Below, piece after piece: positions 7,526-16,213 of a stretch of DNA of 27,310 nucleotides. The notes below the pieces were generated by a model. The model was given only the letters and a program-made list of their open reading frames with translations, was not told where the DNA came from and searched no databases. Both the position numbers and the translations under genes were made by a program. The DNA is from an uncultured Prevotellaceae bacterium (GTDB taxonomy: Bacteria; Bacteroidota; Bacteroidia; Bacteroidales; Bacteroidaceae). Position 1 is the first letter of the stretch. Every line of letters begins with the position of its first letter. Location of the stretch: positions 1 through 27,310 of the forward strand of contig CALZOH010000010.1 of NCBI GenBank assembly GCA_945827465.1. The letters are read 5' to 3'.

Positions 7526-8467
7526 CTATAGGAGTCGGACACTCTTGTGAAGATTCTTTCCTTTCTTGTATAGATTGAGTTTCCATTCGTAACTGAGTAC
7601 GATTTCGTGTGCTCCATGTTCCATACCTACTCCTGAAGTATAAGCTTCATAAGAATAGCTAAGAACAACTCCATGAAATTTTCCTCCAATAAAGAGTGCT
7701 ACGGATTGGTTAGGGCTATAAGAGACTCCGCCGAATAACATTTTTCGATTATTTGTATATTCAAAACGTCCGGAGAGGTAAGCTTTCCACTCTTGTCCGT
7801 CGTACATACCCAGTAATGAAGGATGTATTGATAAAAACGGATTTCTTAGTCGAATATTGTATCCGGATGTCAAATAATAGCTCCTTTTTATGTTAATTTG
7901 ATTGTTTTCGCCCATCGTAACTGTGGGGGCTGTTAGGTGGAGGGAAGAAATTCCCATGTACCAATTCTTGTGTTGATAGTAAATACCAAATCCTGCATCA
8001 ATTTTTGAACCGTCGGAATTGCCGGATGAAAATACAGGGTCGTTACTTTCTTCCAAGTCGGCTTTGCTTGCATCTAAGGTTTCACTCAATAAATCCATTT
8101 GAGCGCCAAAACCTAAATGTCCCCCCAATAAAGGGAAACGGTAAGCATATTGTAAGGAGAAACGTTTGTGAGAAAATAGACCCAACTGATCGTTCAATAC
8201 ACCGACGCCTAATCCATGGCGTGGGTTGAAAAAGAATAAAGGTAAATCAACACCTGCATACATGGTGGCGGGCGCTTGGTCGTAACCAGACATTTGGGCA
8301 CTATAGGTACCTAAGATGCGCATATTGTCGGTAGTTCCTGCTGCAGCAGGATTGAATGACGGTTCCATCATCCAATAATGAGTAAAGGAGGGGTCATATT
8401 GTGCCCACGCTGATTTCCAGCAAAGGACGAGTGATATGGTTGATAATATTAGGATCTTCTTAATCAT
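7526..8467 (-). CDS. porP: T9SS PorP/SprF-family outer-membrane protein
   Basis: 313 residues from the ATG at 8467, equal within a residue or so to P. gingivalis PorP (about 312). The open frame extends to 8539, but only the internal start gives a normal signal peptide (MIKKILILSTISLVLCW, cleavage near AWA-Q at 22-23). The mature protein begins with the family signature YDPSFTHYWMMEPSFNPAAA, followed by alternating strands of a predicted beta-barrel (GFGAQMDLL, GISSLHLTAP, GGVSYSPNQSVALFIGG). It is first in the porP-K-L-M-N order known from P. gingivalis. PorP/SprF proteins assist secretion or anchoring of cargo at the outer membrane. Confidence 0.93.
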   Translation of the reverse strand: MIKKILILSTISLVLCWKSAWAQYDPSFTHYWMMEPSFNPAAAGTTDNMRILGTYSAQMSGYDQAPATMYAGVDLPLFFFNPRHGLGVGVLNDQLGLFSHKRFSLQYAYRFPLLGGHLGFGAQMDLLSETLDASKADLEESNDPVFSSGNSDGSKIDAGFGIYYQHKNWYMGISSLHLTAPTVTMGENNQINIKRSYYLTSGYNIRLRNPFLSIHPSLLGMYDGQEWKAYLSGRFEYTNNRKMLFGGVSYSPNQSVALFIGGKFHGVVLSYSYEAYTSGVGMEHGAHEIVLSYEWKLNLYKKGKNLHKSVRLL

Positions 8468-8536
8468 ACTATAAAAGTATAACTCCTGCAACCTCGTTTT
8501 ATTGTGAGTGTGAAGTTTTGCTTTAAACACTATCTG

Positions 8537-8544
8537 CAAAAATA
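8537..8544 (-). promoter_or_regulatory. -7 box for the T9SS operon (TATTTTTG)
   Basis: Minus-strand TATTTTTG is an exact TAnnTTTG match 69 nt upstream of the porP ATG. It would give a 5' leader of about 60 nt. No convincing -33 box is seen. A second, weaker candidate (TACTTTTA) lies too close to the ATG to be functional. Confidence 0.45.
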
Positions 8545-8759
8545 ATGAAAAGTTTTAGTATGCCTGCTTGGCTGATATTGAAAATGTCATTGCCAGTTTC
8601 CATCTGTTTGTCGCCCTTATTTATTGATTTTGCCGCTTGGGGGATTGGTTGACGTTCAGGATTTCTTAATTTTAGACTTTGTGAAGACGTCTTTCGGAAA
8701 AATAGGTGGAGATTTTTTTTGAATTATGGCGATGTGCTTCTTGCTCGGACAAAAAGATG

Positions 8760-8767
8760 TAACTTTG
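8760..8767 (+). promoter_or_regulatory. -7 box for the lipoprotein-LicD operon (TAACTTTG)
   Basis: Exact TAnnTTTG match, with a TTG 16 nt upstream of it (8741-8743) as a weak -33 candidate. The predicted leader is about 20 nt. Confidence 0.55.
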
Positions 8768-8794
8768 CAACGGTGAGTTATTATTAACAAGGAG

Positions 8795-9718
8795 ATGTAT
8801 TTGAAGAAATCATGGTCATTGGTCAATATGGTAGTTATAGTTCTCATGCTATGTTCCGCTTGTGGCGGTCGTGGAAGTGAGAATGTGACGTCTCAGGACG
8901 TTGGCGAACGGCATTTTAGGTTGCCTGATGTACCTGAAACTTTGACAGATCCTGTTGATAGAGCTAACTTCGTTGTACAGCATTATTGGGATGACTTTAA
9001 TTTCAAAATGTTGGAGGAGAAAAGCGATTCAGATTTCGTGGAACAAGTATTTGTTGACTATGTAGTCATTTTGGCTTTGGCTGATTCTGTCAATGCAGAT
9101 CAAAGTGTGTCTGATTTGGTCAAGGCTGCCGCTCATTATGGTTTTGGGGAAGGCTTGATGGAATTGGCTCGTCATTATTTAAATCATCCGAACTCTCCTA
9201 TGCGTCACGAAGTTTCTTATCTGATGTTTTTGAAGCATTATGCGTCTTTGGAAGGTCTTCCGTTTGAAAAAAAAGAAAGAGCGTTATATCTGATCAAGCA
9301 ACTACAGAAAAATAGAATGGGTAGTCGGGCTACCGACTTTGCAATGGTGGATCGTAAAGGGAATAAGTATAGGCTATCAGAGATACAATCTCCTTATGTG
9401 GTATTAATATTCAATGATCCTGACTGTGAGAGTTGTCGGGCTATGATGCCTCAAATTGTGAGCTTGCCAGAGCTGCAGTCAGATAATGTGACCGTTGTGG
9501 CAATATATCCTGATTCGCAAACGGAGGTTTGGCGCAATCATGCGGCGACATATCCTCAGAATTGGATGGATGTGTATAGCCCGAATGGAGAAATTATGAC
9601 ACGTCAGTTGTATTATCTCCCGGCAATGCCTTCCCTCTATTTATTGGATAAAGATAAGAAGGTTTTGCTGAAGGATGCAGATCAGGTGACATTGAAGAAT
9701 GCTTTGGATGAAATATAA
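8795..9718 (+). CDS. Thioredoxin-like lipoprotein (DUF5106-type)
   Basis: 307 residues. The lipoprotein signal ends at LCSAC (Cys23). A helical middle region (about 50-175) contains DDFNFKML and a stretch rich in YLMFLKHYASLEGLP, as in the DUF5106 domain seen before thioredoxin folds in Bacteroidota. The C-terminal thioredoxin fold (about 178-307) begins DFAMVDRKGNKYRLSEI and has the redox motif CESC (Cys211, Cys214) after VVLIFNDPD, with a MPSLYLLDKD segment providing the cis-Pro. It is probably a periplasm-facing thiol-disulfide protein. Start choice: GGAG at 8791-8794 abuts the ATG, so the TTG at 8801 (6 nt after GGAG) is an alternative start giving a two-residue shorter product. It is the first gene of an operon with LicD and two glycosyltransferases. 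Confidence 0.8.
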   Translation: MYLKKSWSLVNMVVIVLMLCSACGGRGSENVTSQDVGERHFRLPDVPETLTDPVDRANFVVQHYWDDFNFKMLEEKSDSDFVEQVFVDYVVILALADSVNADQSVSDLVKAAAHYGFGEGLMELARHYLNHPNSPMRHEVSYLMFLKHYASLEGLPFEKKERALYLIKQLQKNRMGSRATDFAMVDRKGNKYRLSEIQSPYVVLIFNDPDCESCRAMMPQIVSLPELQSDNVTVVAIYPDSQTEVWRNHAATYPQNWMDVYSPNGEIMTRQLYYLPAMPSLYLLDKDKKVLLKDADQVTLKNALDEI

Positions 9719-9761
9719 TGAGTTGCTGTGTCGGGAGAAGGCAAAGATAAATCAATGAAGG

Positions 9762-10610
9762 ATGAAGAATAATTATTTGGAGAAATATCGTCAGGATAAT
9801 TTGCGGAAAGCGCAAATGAAGATGCTCTATATATTAAAGGAGGTGGTGGCAGTTTGTGATCGTCACAAGATTCCTTATTGGTTGGATGGAGGTACTTTGT
9901 TAGGCGCAGCACGACATGGCGGGTTTATACCTTGGGATGACGATGTGGATATTAGTATGCGAAAGGAAGATTTAGAGCGTTTCCTGAAAATAGCTCCTTC
10001 TGAATTGCCTGAGGACTTGATGGTGCAAACACTCGAAACAGATGAAGGCTTGCATAATCGTGCATATAAGGTCCGCGACTTGAATTCTTTTTTCGTAGAT
10101 GGAGATGATGACAATCGTGCCCCTTATCAGAAAGGCATGTTTGTGGATATCTTTCCATTTGTTAACTATCCATCGCGTTTCCATCGTTTGACCAAAAGGT
10201 TGACTCGCAGTTTGGCGGTGATGAATTTTCGGCTTCATGCTCCACATTATTATAGTCTCCGCTCGGTAGGTGAATTGATTTATTTTGGATGGAAGCGTTC
10301 GCTCTACTTATTGATATGGCAGTTTCTGCAACTATGGTGCAAAAAAGGAGATTATATGTGTTCATATCCTTATTATAATTGGTATGGAACAATTTATAGG
10401 ACTGCCGATCTGTTTCCCCTTGGTGAAATTGATTTTGAAGGTTGTACGTTTAAGGCGCCAGGTCATCCAGATGAATATTTACAATCTATTTATGGAGAAT
10501 GGCGTAAATTGCCACCGCCTGAAAAGAGAGTGGTTCATTCCTTGTTCTTTGTGCCTAATTTGATAGAGCCAAAAGAACTATTACCCAAAAGTAAAAGTGC
10601 GGATAAGTAA
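9762..10610 (+). CDS. LicD-family phosphotransferase
   Basis: 282 residues. The LicD signature lies at 41-66: LDGGTLLGAARHGG then FIPWDDDVDISM, with the metal/nucleotide-binding acids Asp59, Asp60, Asp61 and Asp63 of a nucleotidyltransferase fold. Downstream come RAYKVRDLNSFF and KGMFVDIFPF, also typical, and a C-terminal GWKRSLYLLIW region. H. influenzae LicD transfers phosphorylcholine to LPS; other members transfer different phospho-groups (phosphoethanolamine, phosphoribitol) to glycans, so the donor here is open. No licA, licB or licC homologue is nearby, which argues against a full choline pathway at this site. It starts 43 nt after the lipoprotein gene and ends 1 nt before the next start, so co-translation with the glycosyltransferases is likely. 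Confidence 0.88.
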   Translation: MKNNYLEKYRQDNLRKAQMKMLYILKEVVAVCDRHKIPYWLDGGTLLGAARHGGFIPWDDDVDISMRKEDLERFLKIAPSELPEDLMVQTLETDEGLHNRAYKVRDLNSFFVDGDDDNRAPYQKGMFVDIFPFVNYPSRFHRLTKRLTRSLAVMNFRLHAPHYYSLRSVGELIYFGWKRSLYLLIWQFLQLWCKKGDYMCSYPYYNWYGTIYRTADLFPLGEIDFEGCTFKAPGHPDEYLQSIYGEWRKLPPPEKRVVHSLFFVPNLIEPKELLPKSKSADK

Positions 10611-10611
10611 G

Positions 10612-11877
10612 ATGAGAGTACTGATCGTTAATGCCTCAGAAAAAACGGGTGGTGCTGCTATCGCTGCATTACGTCTGAAAGAGGCTTTGATAAATCATGG
10701 TGTAAAAGCCAAAATGTTGGTTCGTAAGAAAGAAGACGATAATTTATCGGTGGTAGGTTTGAAGGGACAATTTCGTCAGCGTTTAAATTTTTTGTGTGAA
10801 CGTTTGATGATATGGAAAAACAATGGATACCGTCGTGAAGGTTTGTTTGATATTGATACAGGATGGTTAGGGACTGACATTACGTCATTACCTGAATTTC
10901 AGGAGGCAGATATCATACATTTGCATTGGGTGAATCAAGGCTTTTTGTCATTGCAAAATATCAATAAAATACTTCGTAAGGGGAAACCTATTGTATGGAC
11001 GATGCACGATATGTGGCCTTTTACGGGTATTTGTCATTATGCCCATGACTGTGAAAATTATTTGACTGCTTGTAGAAATTGTAGATTGCTGGCCCATCCC
11101 GGTGAAAAAGACTTGAGCTATCGTGTCTTTAAAAGAAAAGAACAATTGTTGTCAAGTTCCAATATGGTATTTGTGGCTTGTAGTAAATGGTTGGCAGAAG
11201 AAGCCAATAAAAGCTTTCTGTTGAGGGGAAAGTTAATCGAAGATATTCCTAATCCCATCAATTCTCGTCTTTATTATCCTCACGATAAGGAAAAATCGCG
11301 TCAAAAATGTCGTCTTCCGCTTAATAAGAAGTTAATATTATTCAGTGCCTATCGTACAACCCTTCCTATCAAGGGACTGAACTATCTGATTGAGGCTTGT
11401 AGATTGTGCGCAGAGGCTCATTCTGAGACGAAGGATCAATATGCCATTGTAGCGGTGGGGAAGGATGCAGATTTAATTGCCGACAAATTTCCATATCCAG
11501 TTTATTCTATGGGGTATATTGAAGATGAAAGGAAAATGGCAGAGATTTACAATGCCTGTGACGTGTTTGTCATACCCTCATTACAAGATAATCTCCCAAA
11601 TACAATTGTAGAGGCCATGTCGTGTGGCGTTCCTTGTGTTGGTTTTAATGTCGGGGGGATTCCTCAAATGATAGATTCAGGCGTTGATGGATTTTTGGCT
11701 GACGCTCGAGATGTTGTAGGTCTACAAGAGGGTATTGAATGGGTTTTGGAGAAGTGTAATTATGAAGAAGTAAGCAAAACGGCGTATGCTGTTGCCATGA
11801 AAAATTATTCGGAACATCAAGTGGCTTTGAGATACATTGAAATATATAATCAGCTGTGCAAAAAACGTTATGAATGA
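10612..11877 (+). CDS. GT-B fold glycosyltransferase (GT4-like)
   Basis: 421 residues from the ATG at 10612 (MRVLIVNASEKTGGAAIAAL), one nt after the licD stop. An in-frame upstream start would overlap licD and adds nothing conserved. The N-terminal Rossmann half has the KTGGAA acceptor-side loop, IHLHWVNQGF (about 102-111) and WTMHDMWPFTGICHY (129-143), followed by a Cys cluster (CENYLTACRNC) seen in Bacteroidota members of this family. The C-terminal half has FVIPSLQDNLPNTIVEAMSC (319-338), with Glu334 in the nucleotide-sugar-binding motif of GT4 retaining enzymes. The sugar and linkage cannot be read from sequence. Likely role: LPS, capsule or other surface glycan. Confidence 0.88.
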   Translation: MRVLIVNASEKTGGAAIAALRLKEALINHGVKAKMLVRKKEDDNLSVVGLKGQFRQRLNFLCERLMIWKNNGYRREGLFDIDTGWLGTDITSLPEFQEADIIHLHWVNQGFLSLQNINKILRKGKPIVWTMHDMWPFTGICHYAHDCENYLTACRNCRLLAHPGEKDLSYRVFKRKEQLLSSSNMVFVACSKWLAEEANKSFLLRGKLIEDIPNPINSRLYYPHDKEKSRQKCRLPLNKKLILFSAYRTTLPIKGLNYLIEACRLCAEAHSETKDQYAIVAVGKDADLIADKFPYPVYSMGYIEDERKMAEIYNACDVFVIPSLQDNLPNTIVEAMSCGVPCVGFNVGGIPQMIDSGVDGFLADARDVVGLQEGIEWVLEKCNYEEVSKTAYAVAMKNYSEHQVALRYIEIYNQLCKKRYE

Positions 11878-12658
11878 ACATTCTTTAAAGATATCAATAG
11901 CTACAGTTACATATAATGCCGGTGCATTGTTGGAAAAGACCATCGCTTCTGTGGAGAATCAAACTTATCCGTATGTGGAGCATGTGATTGTAGATGGTAA
12001 TTCAACAGACTCGACAATGGAGGTAATTCATCATTATCAAGAGCGCAATAGTGTATCGGAGAAGAGGCATGAAATAAATATACTTAGCGAGTCTGACAAA
12101 GGCTTGTACGATGCCATGAACAAAGCCATTCAGATGGCGACAGGCGATTATATCCTATTTCTGAATTCGGGTGATTGCTTGCATTCTCCTAAAACGTTGG
12201 AATATGTGGTTGCGGCTATTCAAAATTGTTCAAATACTCCGGCTGTGGTTTATGGCGATACAGATATTGTGAACGACAGTGGCGTATTTATCAGAAAGCG
12301 TCGTCTTTCTCCACCGGAAAAATTGACATGGAAGAGTTTCCGCAAAGGTATGTTAGTTTGTCATCAGGCATTTTTTGCCAATATGGAAATAGCAAAAGCA
12401 ACTCCATATCAATTGAAATATCGTTTTTCGTCAGATTTTGATTGGAGTATTCGATTGATGCGTAAAGGGGAAAAGTTGGGGAGTCCTATGCTGAATACCC
12501 ATTTAATCATTGCAGATTATTTGGATGGTGGCTTAACAACTAAAAATCACCGAAAGTCGCTTTGGGAGCGTTTCCGTATAATGACTCATCATTATGGTTG
12601 GGGGAGAACTATTGGATGGCATCTCTATTTTATCATTCGTGCGTTGCTGAAAAAGTAG
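11870..12658 (+). CDS. Family 2 (GT-A) glycosyltransferase
   Basis: 262 residues from the ATG at 11870, which overlaps the end of the previous gene by 8 nt (ATGAATGA), a typical coupled arrangement. The frame is open upstream, but those residues lie inside the neighbour. GT2 motifs: KISIATVTYNAGALLEKTIA (7-26), VDGNSTDST with Asp42 (41-49), SDKGLYDAMNKAI (75-86), and GDYILFLNSGDCLH (92-105), whose NSGD replaces the DxD metal motif, as often seen in this subgroup. RFSSDFDWSIRLMRKG is the acceptor-side catalytic segment. It is probably cytoplasmic and membrane-associated, adding a sugar to the same glycan as its operon partners. Confidence 0.88.
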   Translation: MNEHSLKISIATVTYNAGALLEKTIASVENQTYPYVEHVIVDGNSTDSTMEVIHHYQERNSVSEKRHEINILSESDKGLYDAMNKAIQMATGDYILFLNSGDCLHSPKTLEYVVAAIQNCSNTPAVVYGDTDIVNDSGVFIRKRRLSPPEKLTWKSFRKGMLVCHQAFFANMEIAKATPYQLKYRFSSDFDWSIRLMRKGEKLGSPMLNTHLIIADYLDGGLTTKNHRKSLWERFRIMTHHYGWGRTIGWHLYFIIRALLKK

Positions 12659-12730
12659 AGTTTCAACGATTCCATCTCTCCTTTTCATTGTAAACCGATT
12701 GAGAATTATTCGGGATTGGCAAAAATAATG

Positions 12731-12738
12731 TATTTTTG
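12731..12738 (+). promoter_or_regulatory. -7 box for gltX (TATTTTTG)
   Basis: Exact TAnnTTTG match 19 nt upstream of the chosen gltX start. It predicts a very short leader and supports the ATG at 12758 over in-frame upstream codons, which would lie at or before the promoter. Confidence 0.65.
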
Positions 12739-12757
12739 CACTCAAAATAAGAAATTT

Positions 12758-14275
12758 ATGTTACAGGATCAAGTAAGAGTTCGTTTTGCGCCAAGTCCCA
12801 CTGGACCATTACACATTGGTGGCGTTCGTACGGCATTATATAATTATCTGTTTGCCCGTCGTCATGGCGGTAAGGTGATTTTTAGAATAGAAGATACAGA
12901 TTCCACACGCTTTGTGCCAGGAGCCGAAGCCTATATCATAGAAAGTTTCAAGTGGTTAGGCATTGATTTTGACGAAGGTGTTTCTTTTGGTGGAGATAAA
13001 GGGCCTTATCGCCAATCGGAGAGAAAGGAAATCTATCAAAAGTATGTTAAAATGTTGCTTGACAAAGGTTGTGCCTATTATGCTTTTGATACTCCTGAAG
13101 AATTGCAGAAAGTGCGCGATGAGGTGAAGAATTTCCAATATGATGCTTCAACGCGTGGCCAAATGCGTAATTCTTTGACCTTGCCGATCGAAGAGGTAAA
13201 TCGTTTGATTGAGTCAGGTGAACAATATGTTGTACGTTTCAAGATAGAGCCCGGAGAAAATGTTCATGTGAACGATTTGATTCGTGGTGATGTGGTTATC
13301 AATTCAAGCATTTTGGATGATAAGGTGCTATATAAGTCAGCTGACGGTTTGCCCACCTATCATTTGGCCAATATTGTAGATGATCATTTGATGGAAATTA
13401 CTCATGTAATTCGTGGTGAGGAGTGGCTTTCTTCTGCACCGTTGCATGTATTGCTTTATCGTGCCTTCGGTTGGGAAAGTACAATGCCACAGTTCGCTCA
13501 TCTTCCTCTTCTTTTAAAACCTGATGGAAAAGGTAAATTAAGTAAGCGTGATGGTGATCGATTGGGGTTCCCTGTATTCCCTTTGGAATGGCATGATCCC
13601 CAAAGTGGTGCGGTAAGTGCCGGATACCGTGAGAATGGATATTTCCCCGAGGCTGTTATCAATTTCCTTGCCTTGTTAGGGTGGAATCCAGGTACTGAAC
13701 AGGAATTGTTTACCATGGATGAACTCATTGAGCAATTTGATTTGTCCAAATGTAGTAAAGCAGGGGCGAAGTTTGATTATTTGAAAGGAACATGGTTCAA
13801 TCATGAATATATTTTGAAAAAATCTGACGAAGAGATTGCTCCAGAGTTTTTGAAAATATTGAAAGAAAACTCCATTGAGACAACCTTAGAACGTGCTCAA
13901 CAAGTAGTGGGCATGATGAAGAATCGTGTCAATTTCGTGAAAGAGCTATGGCCGTTGTGTAAGTTCTTCTTTGTGGCTCCAGATAGCTATGATGAAAAGA
14001 CCGTCAAGAAGCGCTGGAAAGAAGATTCTGCCGCAACAATGCGTAGGTTGCGTGATGTATTGGCCGGATTGGAAGATTTCAGTCTTGCCCATCAAGAGGA
14101 AGTGGTGATGAAATGGATTGAGGAAAATGGTTTGCACACGGGGAACGTGATGAACGCATTTCGATTAACCCTTGTGGGTGCAGGGGTTGGCCCTCATATG
14201 TTTGATATTTCTGCTTTTCTTGGTAAGGAAGAGACTTTGAGCAGAATGGAAAGAGCAATTAATATATTGGGATAA
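12758..14275 (+). CDS. gltX: Glutamyl-tRNA synthetase
   Basis: 505 residues from the ATG at 12758 (MLQDQVRVRFAPSPTGPLHI). The open frame begins at 12716, but that start falls inside or before the promoter. Class I aaRS: HIGH signature as HIGG (19-22), KMSKS signature as KLSKR (260-264), plus FRIEDTDSTRF and GEEWLSSAPLHVLLY. It charges tRNA-Glu in the cytoplasm. The length and the C-terminal anticodon-binding helical region are normal. waaA follows 4 nt after the stop, so the two are co-transcribed. Confidence 0.98.
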   Translation: MLQDQVRVRFAPSPTGPLHIGGVRTALYNYLFARRHGGKVIFRIEDTDSTRFVPGAEAYIIESFKWLGIDFDEGVSFGGDKGPYRQSERKEIYQKYVKMLLDKGCAYYAFDTPEELQKVRDEVKNFQYDASTRGQMRNSLTLPIEEVNRLIESGEQYVVRFKIEPGENVHVNDLIRGDVVINSSILDDKVLYKSADGLPTYHLANIVDDHLMEITHVIRGEEWLSSAPLHVLLYRAFGWESTMPQFAHLPLLLKPDGKGKLSKRDGDRLGFPVFPLEWHDPQSGAVSAGYRENGYFPEAVINFLALLGWNPGTEQELFTMDELIEQFDLSKCSKAGAKFDYLKGTWFNHEYILKKSDEEIAPEFLKILKENSIETTLERAQQVVGMMKNRVNFVKELWPLCKFFFVAPDSYDEKTVKKRWKEDSAATMRRLRDVLAGLEDFSLAHQEEVVMKWIEENGLHTGNVMNAFRLTLVGAGVGPHMFDISAFLGKEETLSRMERAINILG

Positions 14276-14279
14276 GGGA

Positions 14280-15527
14280 ATGTATTCGCTGGCGATATAT
14301 CTTTATATGTTTTGTGTGAATGTGGCTTCGCTTTTCAAGAAAAAGGCGCGCCTCATGATGCAAGGACATCGTCAAGTTTACCGTATCCTTCGCGAAAAAA
14401 TAGATCCCCAAGAGCGTTATATTTGGTTTCATGCCGCATCATTGGGTGAATTTGAACAAGGACGTCCATTGATGGAGAAAATACGGGCTTGTTATCCTCA
14501 GTATAAAATATTATTGACCTTTTTTTCTCCTTCAGGTTATGAAGTCCAGAAGAACTATGCGGGTGCAGATGTGATTTGTTATCTTCCCTTCGACACTGCT
14601 TTAAATGCTCGTAAATTTGTGCGTCTGGCTCATCCTTGTATGGCGTTCTTTATTAAATATGAATTTTGGCAGAATTATTTGGCTACGCTTCATCGTCAGC
14701 AGATACCGGTGTATAGTGTTTCCAGTATTTTTAGGCCCAATCAGATTTTTTTTAAAAAGTATGCTGGCCCTTATGCAACAGTCCTAAGGTGCTTTACACA
14801 TTTTTTTGTCCAGAATGAATTGTCTAAAGAGTTATTATCGACAAAAGGAATAACAAATGTAACTGTCGTTGGGGATACGCGTTTTGATCGTGTGATTCAG
14901 ATTGCAAAAGAAGCAAAACCGCTACCATTGGTTGAAGCGTTTGCAAAAACTCATCAAGATAATACAACCATTTTGGTTGCCGGAAGTTCATGGCAGCCAG
15001 ATGAAGAAATATTGATAGATTTCTTTAATGCTCATCCTGAGCAGAAACTTGTTTTAGCTCCTCATGTGGTAAGTGAGGATCATTTGCGATCAATTGAAGG
15101 AAAATTAAAACGTCCTTCAATTAGGTATACGCAAGCAACGATTGATAGCGCATCTCAAGCAGAGTGTTTGATTATTGATTGTTATGGATTGCTTTCGTCT
15201 ATTTATCGTTATGGTCAGATTGCTTATGTGGGCGGAGGCTTTGGGGTAGGTATTCATAATGTACCTGAGGCTGCCGTGTATGGTGTTCCCGTAATTTTTG
15301 GACCTAATAATCAACATTTCCGTGAAGCTCAAACGCTACTCCGATTGGGTGGTTGTTTTGAAATATCTTCAGCGAATGATTACCATGATTTGTTGCAGCG
15401 TTTTATGGAAGATCCGACTTTTCGAGAGCTCTCAGGCAAACGTGCTGGCGATTATATTGCTAAAAACTCAGGTGCAGTTGAGGAAATATTTAAGCGTGTA
15501 AACTTTAGTTATAAAGGAATTGAGTGA
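14280..15527 (+). CDS. waaA: 3-deoxy-D-manno-octulosonic acid (Kdo) transferase
   Basis: 415 residues, normal for GT30. An N-terminal hydrophobic anchor (YSLAIYLYMFCVNVASLF) precedes the catalytic segment WFHAASLGEFEQGRPL, in which Glu57 corresponds to the catalytic base of WaaA. The C-terminal donor domain contains YVGGGFGVGIHNVPEAA and GVPVIFGPNNQHFREAQ, the CMP-Kdo-binding region. The enzyme adds Kdo to the lipid A precursor at the inner face of the inner membrane, showing the organism makes LPS. It is coupled to gltX. Confidence 0.96.
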   Translation: MYSLAIYLYMFCVNVASLFKKKARLMMQGHRQVYRILREKIDPQERYIWFHAASLGEFEQGRPLMEKIRACYPQYKILLTFFSPSGYEVQKNYAGADVICYLPFDTALNARKFVRLAHPCMAFFIKYEFWQNYLATLHRQQIPVYSVSSIFRPNQIFFKKYAGPYATVLRCFTHFFVQNELSKELLSTKGITNVTVVGDTRFDRVIQIAKEAKPLPLVEAFAKTHQDNTTILVAGSSWQPDEEILIDFFNAHPEQKLVLAPHVVSEDHLRSIEGKLKRPSIRYTQATIDSASQAECLIIDCYGLLSSIYRYGQIAYVGGGFGVGIHNVPEAAVYGVPVIFGPNNQHFREAQTLLRLGGCFEISSANDYHDLLQRFMEDPTFRELSGKRAGDYIAKNSGAVEEIFKRVNFSYKGIE

Positions 15528-15584
15528 TCATTGGTCGTGTATTGGGAATTATAATCTCGATGTGCGAATAATTTAGGAAAGGAA

Positions 15585-16199
15585 ATGAGTATATTAAATA
15601 TCGGTGCTTTTAATTTGCAGGATGCATTAAGTTCATTTGTCGTATTATTTGCAGTGATTGATGCTATTGGTTCTTCTCCCATCATTATCAGTCTTCGTCG
15701 TGAGGGGCGCAAAGTTGAGTCGGGGAAAGCCGCTGCTTTAACGGGTTGTATTTTGTTGGCCTTCCTCATTTGTGGAGAATGGATACTTAGTTTATTTCAG
15801 GTAGATGTTAAGTCGTTTGCCGTAGGAGGAGCGATTATCTTATTCCTTCTTTCGCTTGAAATGGTATTGGACGTTGTCATCTTCCGTAATAATGGACCGA
15901 TGAAGTCAGCAACACTTGTTCCATTGGTATTCCCTCTATTGGCCGGAGCAGCTTCTTTTACCACCTTGCTTTCGTTGCGAGCTGAATATTCGGTGATCAA
16001 TATTCTGATAGGATTGCTTTTGAATATGATATGGATATACGTCGTATTAAAAGCTACTGAGAAAGCTCAGCGTCTGTTTACGGATACATTTATTTATATT
16101 ATTCGTAAATTCTTCGGCATTATTTTATTGGCGATATCTATCAGATTATTTACAAGTAATCTGATACCGTTGATACAGGCCTTTCAGCCTGCTCCATAA
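15585..16199 (+). CDS. MarC-family integral membrane protein
   Basis: 204 residues, the family's usual size, with six predicted membrane segments: ALSSFVVLFAVIDAIG, ALTGCILLAFLICGEWIL, FAVGGAIILFLLSLEMVL, a central ATLVPLVFPLLAGAASFTTL, INILIGLLLNMIWIYVV and FFGIILLAISIRLF. The DAIGSSPI motif after the first helix is characteristic. Function is not established; despite its name, E. coli MarC is not a proven resistance determinant. It follows waaA by 57 nt and is probably part of the same transcript. Confidence 0.9.
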   Translation: MSILNIGAFNLQDALSSFVVLFAVIDAIGSSPIIISLRREGRKVESGKAAALTGCILLAFLICGEWILSLFQVDVKSFAVGGAIILFLLSLEMVLDVVIFRNNGPMKSATLVPLVFPLLAGAASFTTLLSLRAEYSVINILIGLLLNMIWIYVVLKATEKAQRLFTDTFIYIIRKFFGIILLAISIRLFTSNLIPLIQAFQPAP

Positions 16200-16213
16200 T
16201 GGAAATTGCGGGA

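Larger units (their letters stand above)
8468..8794. other. Divergent intergenic control region
   Basis: 327 nt between the leftward T9SS operon and the rightward lipoprotein-LicD operon. It holds one TAnnTTTG -7 box for each direction (8537-8544 minus, 8760-8767 plus) and a perfect 10-bp palindrome AAGACGTCTT at 8684-8693 between them, a candidate operator. No convincing ORF, RNA gene or terminator is visible. Confidence 0.6.

Noticed and set aside
7483..7617. N-terminal extension of GldK to the far upstream ATG
   Set aside because: It would overlap porP by about 90 nt and bury the lipoprotein signal; the ATG at 7482 gives a correct lipobox.
9762..10610. A complete phosphorylcholine (lic) locus
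   Set aside because: Only licD is present; there is no choline kinase, permease or cytidylyltransferase, and no tetranucleotide phase-variation repeat.
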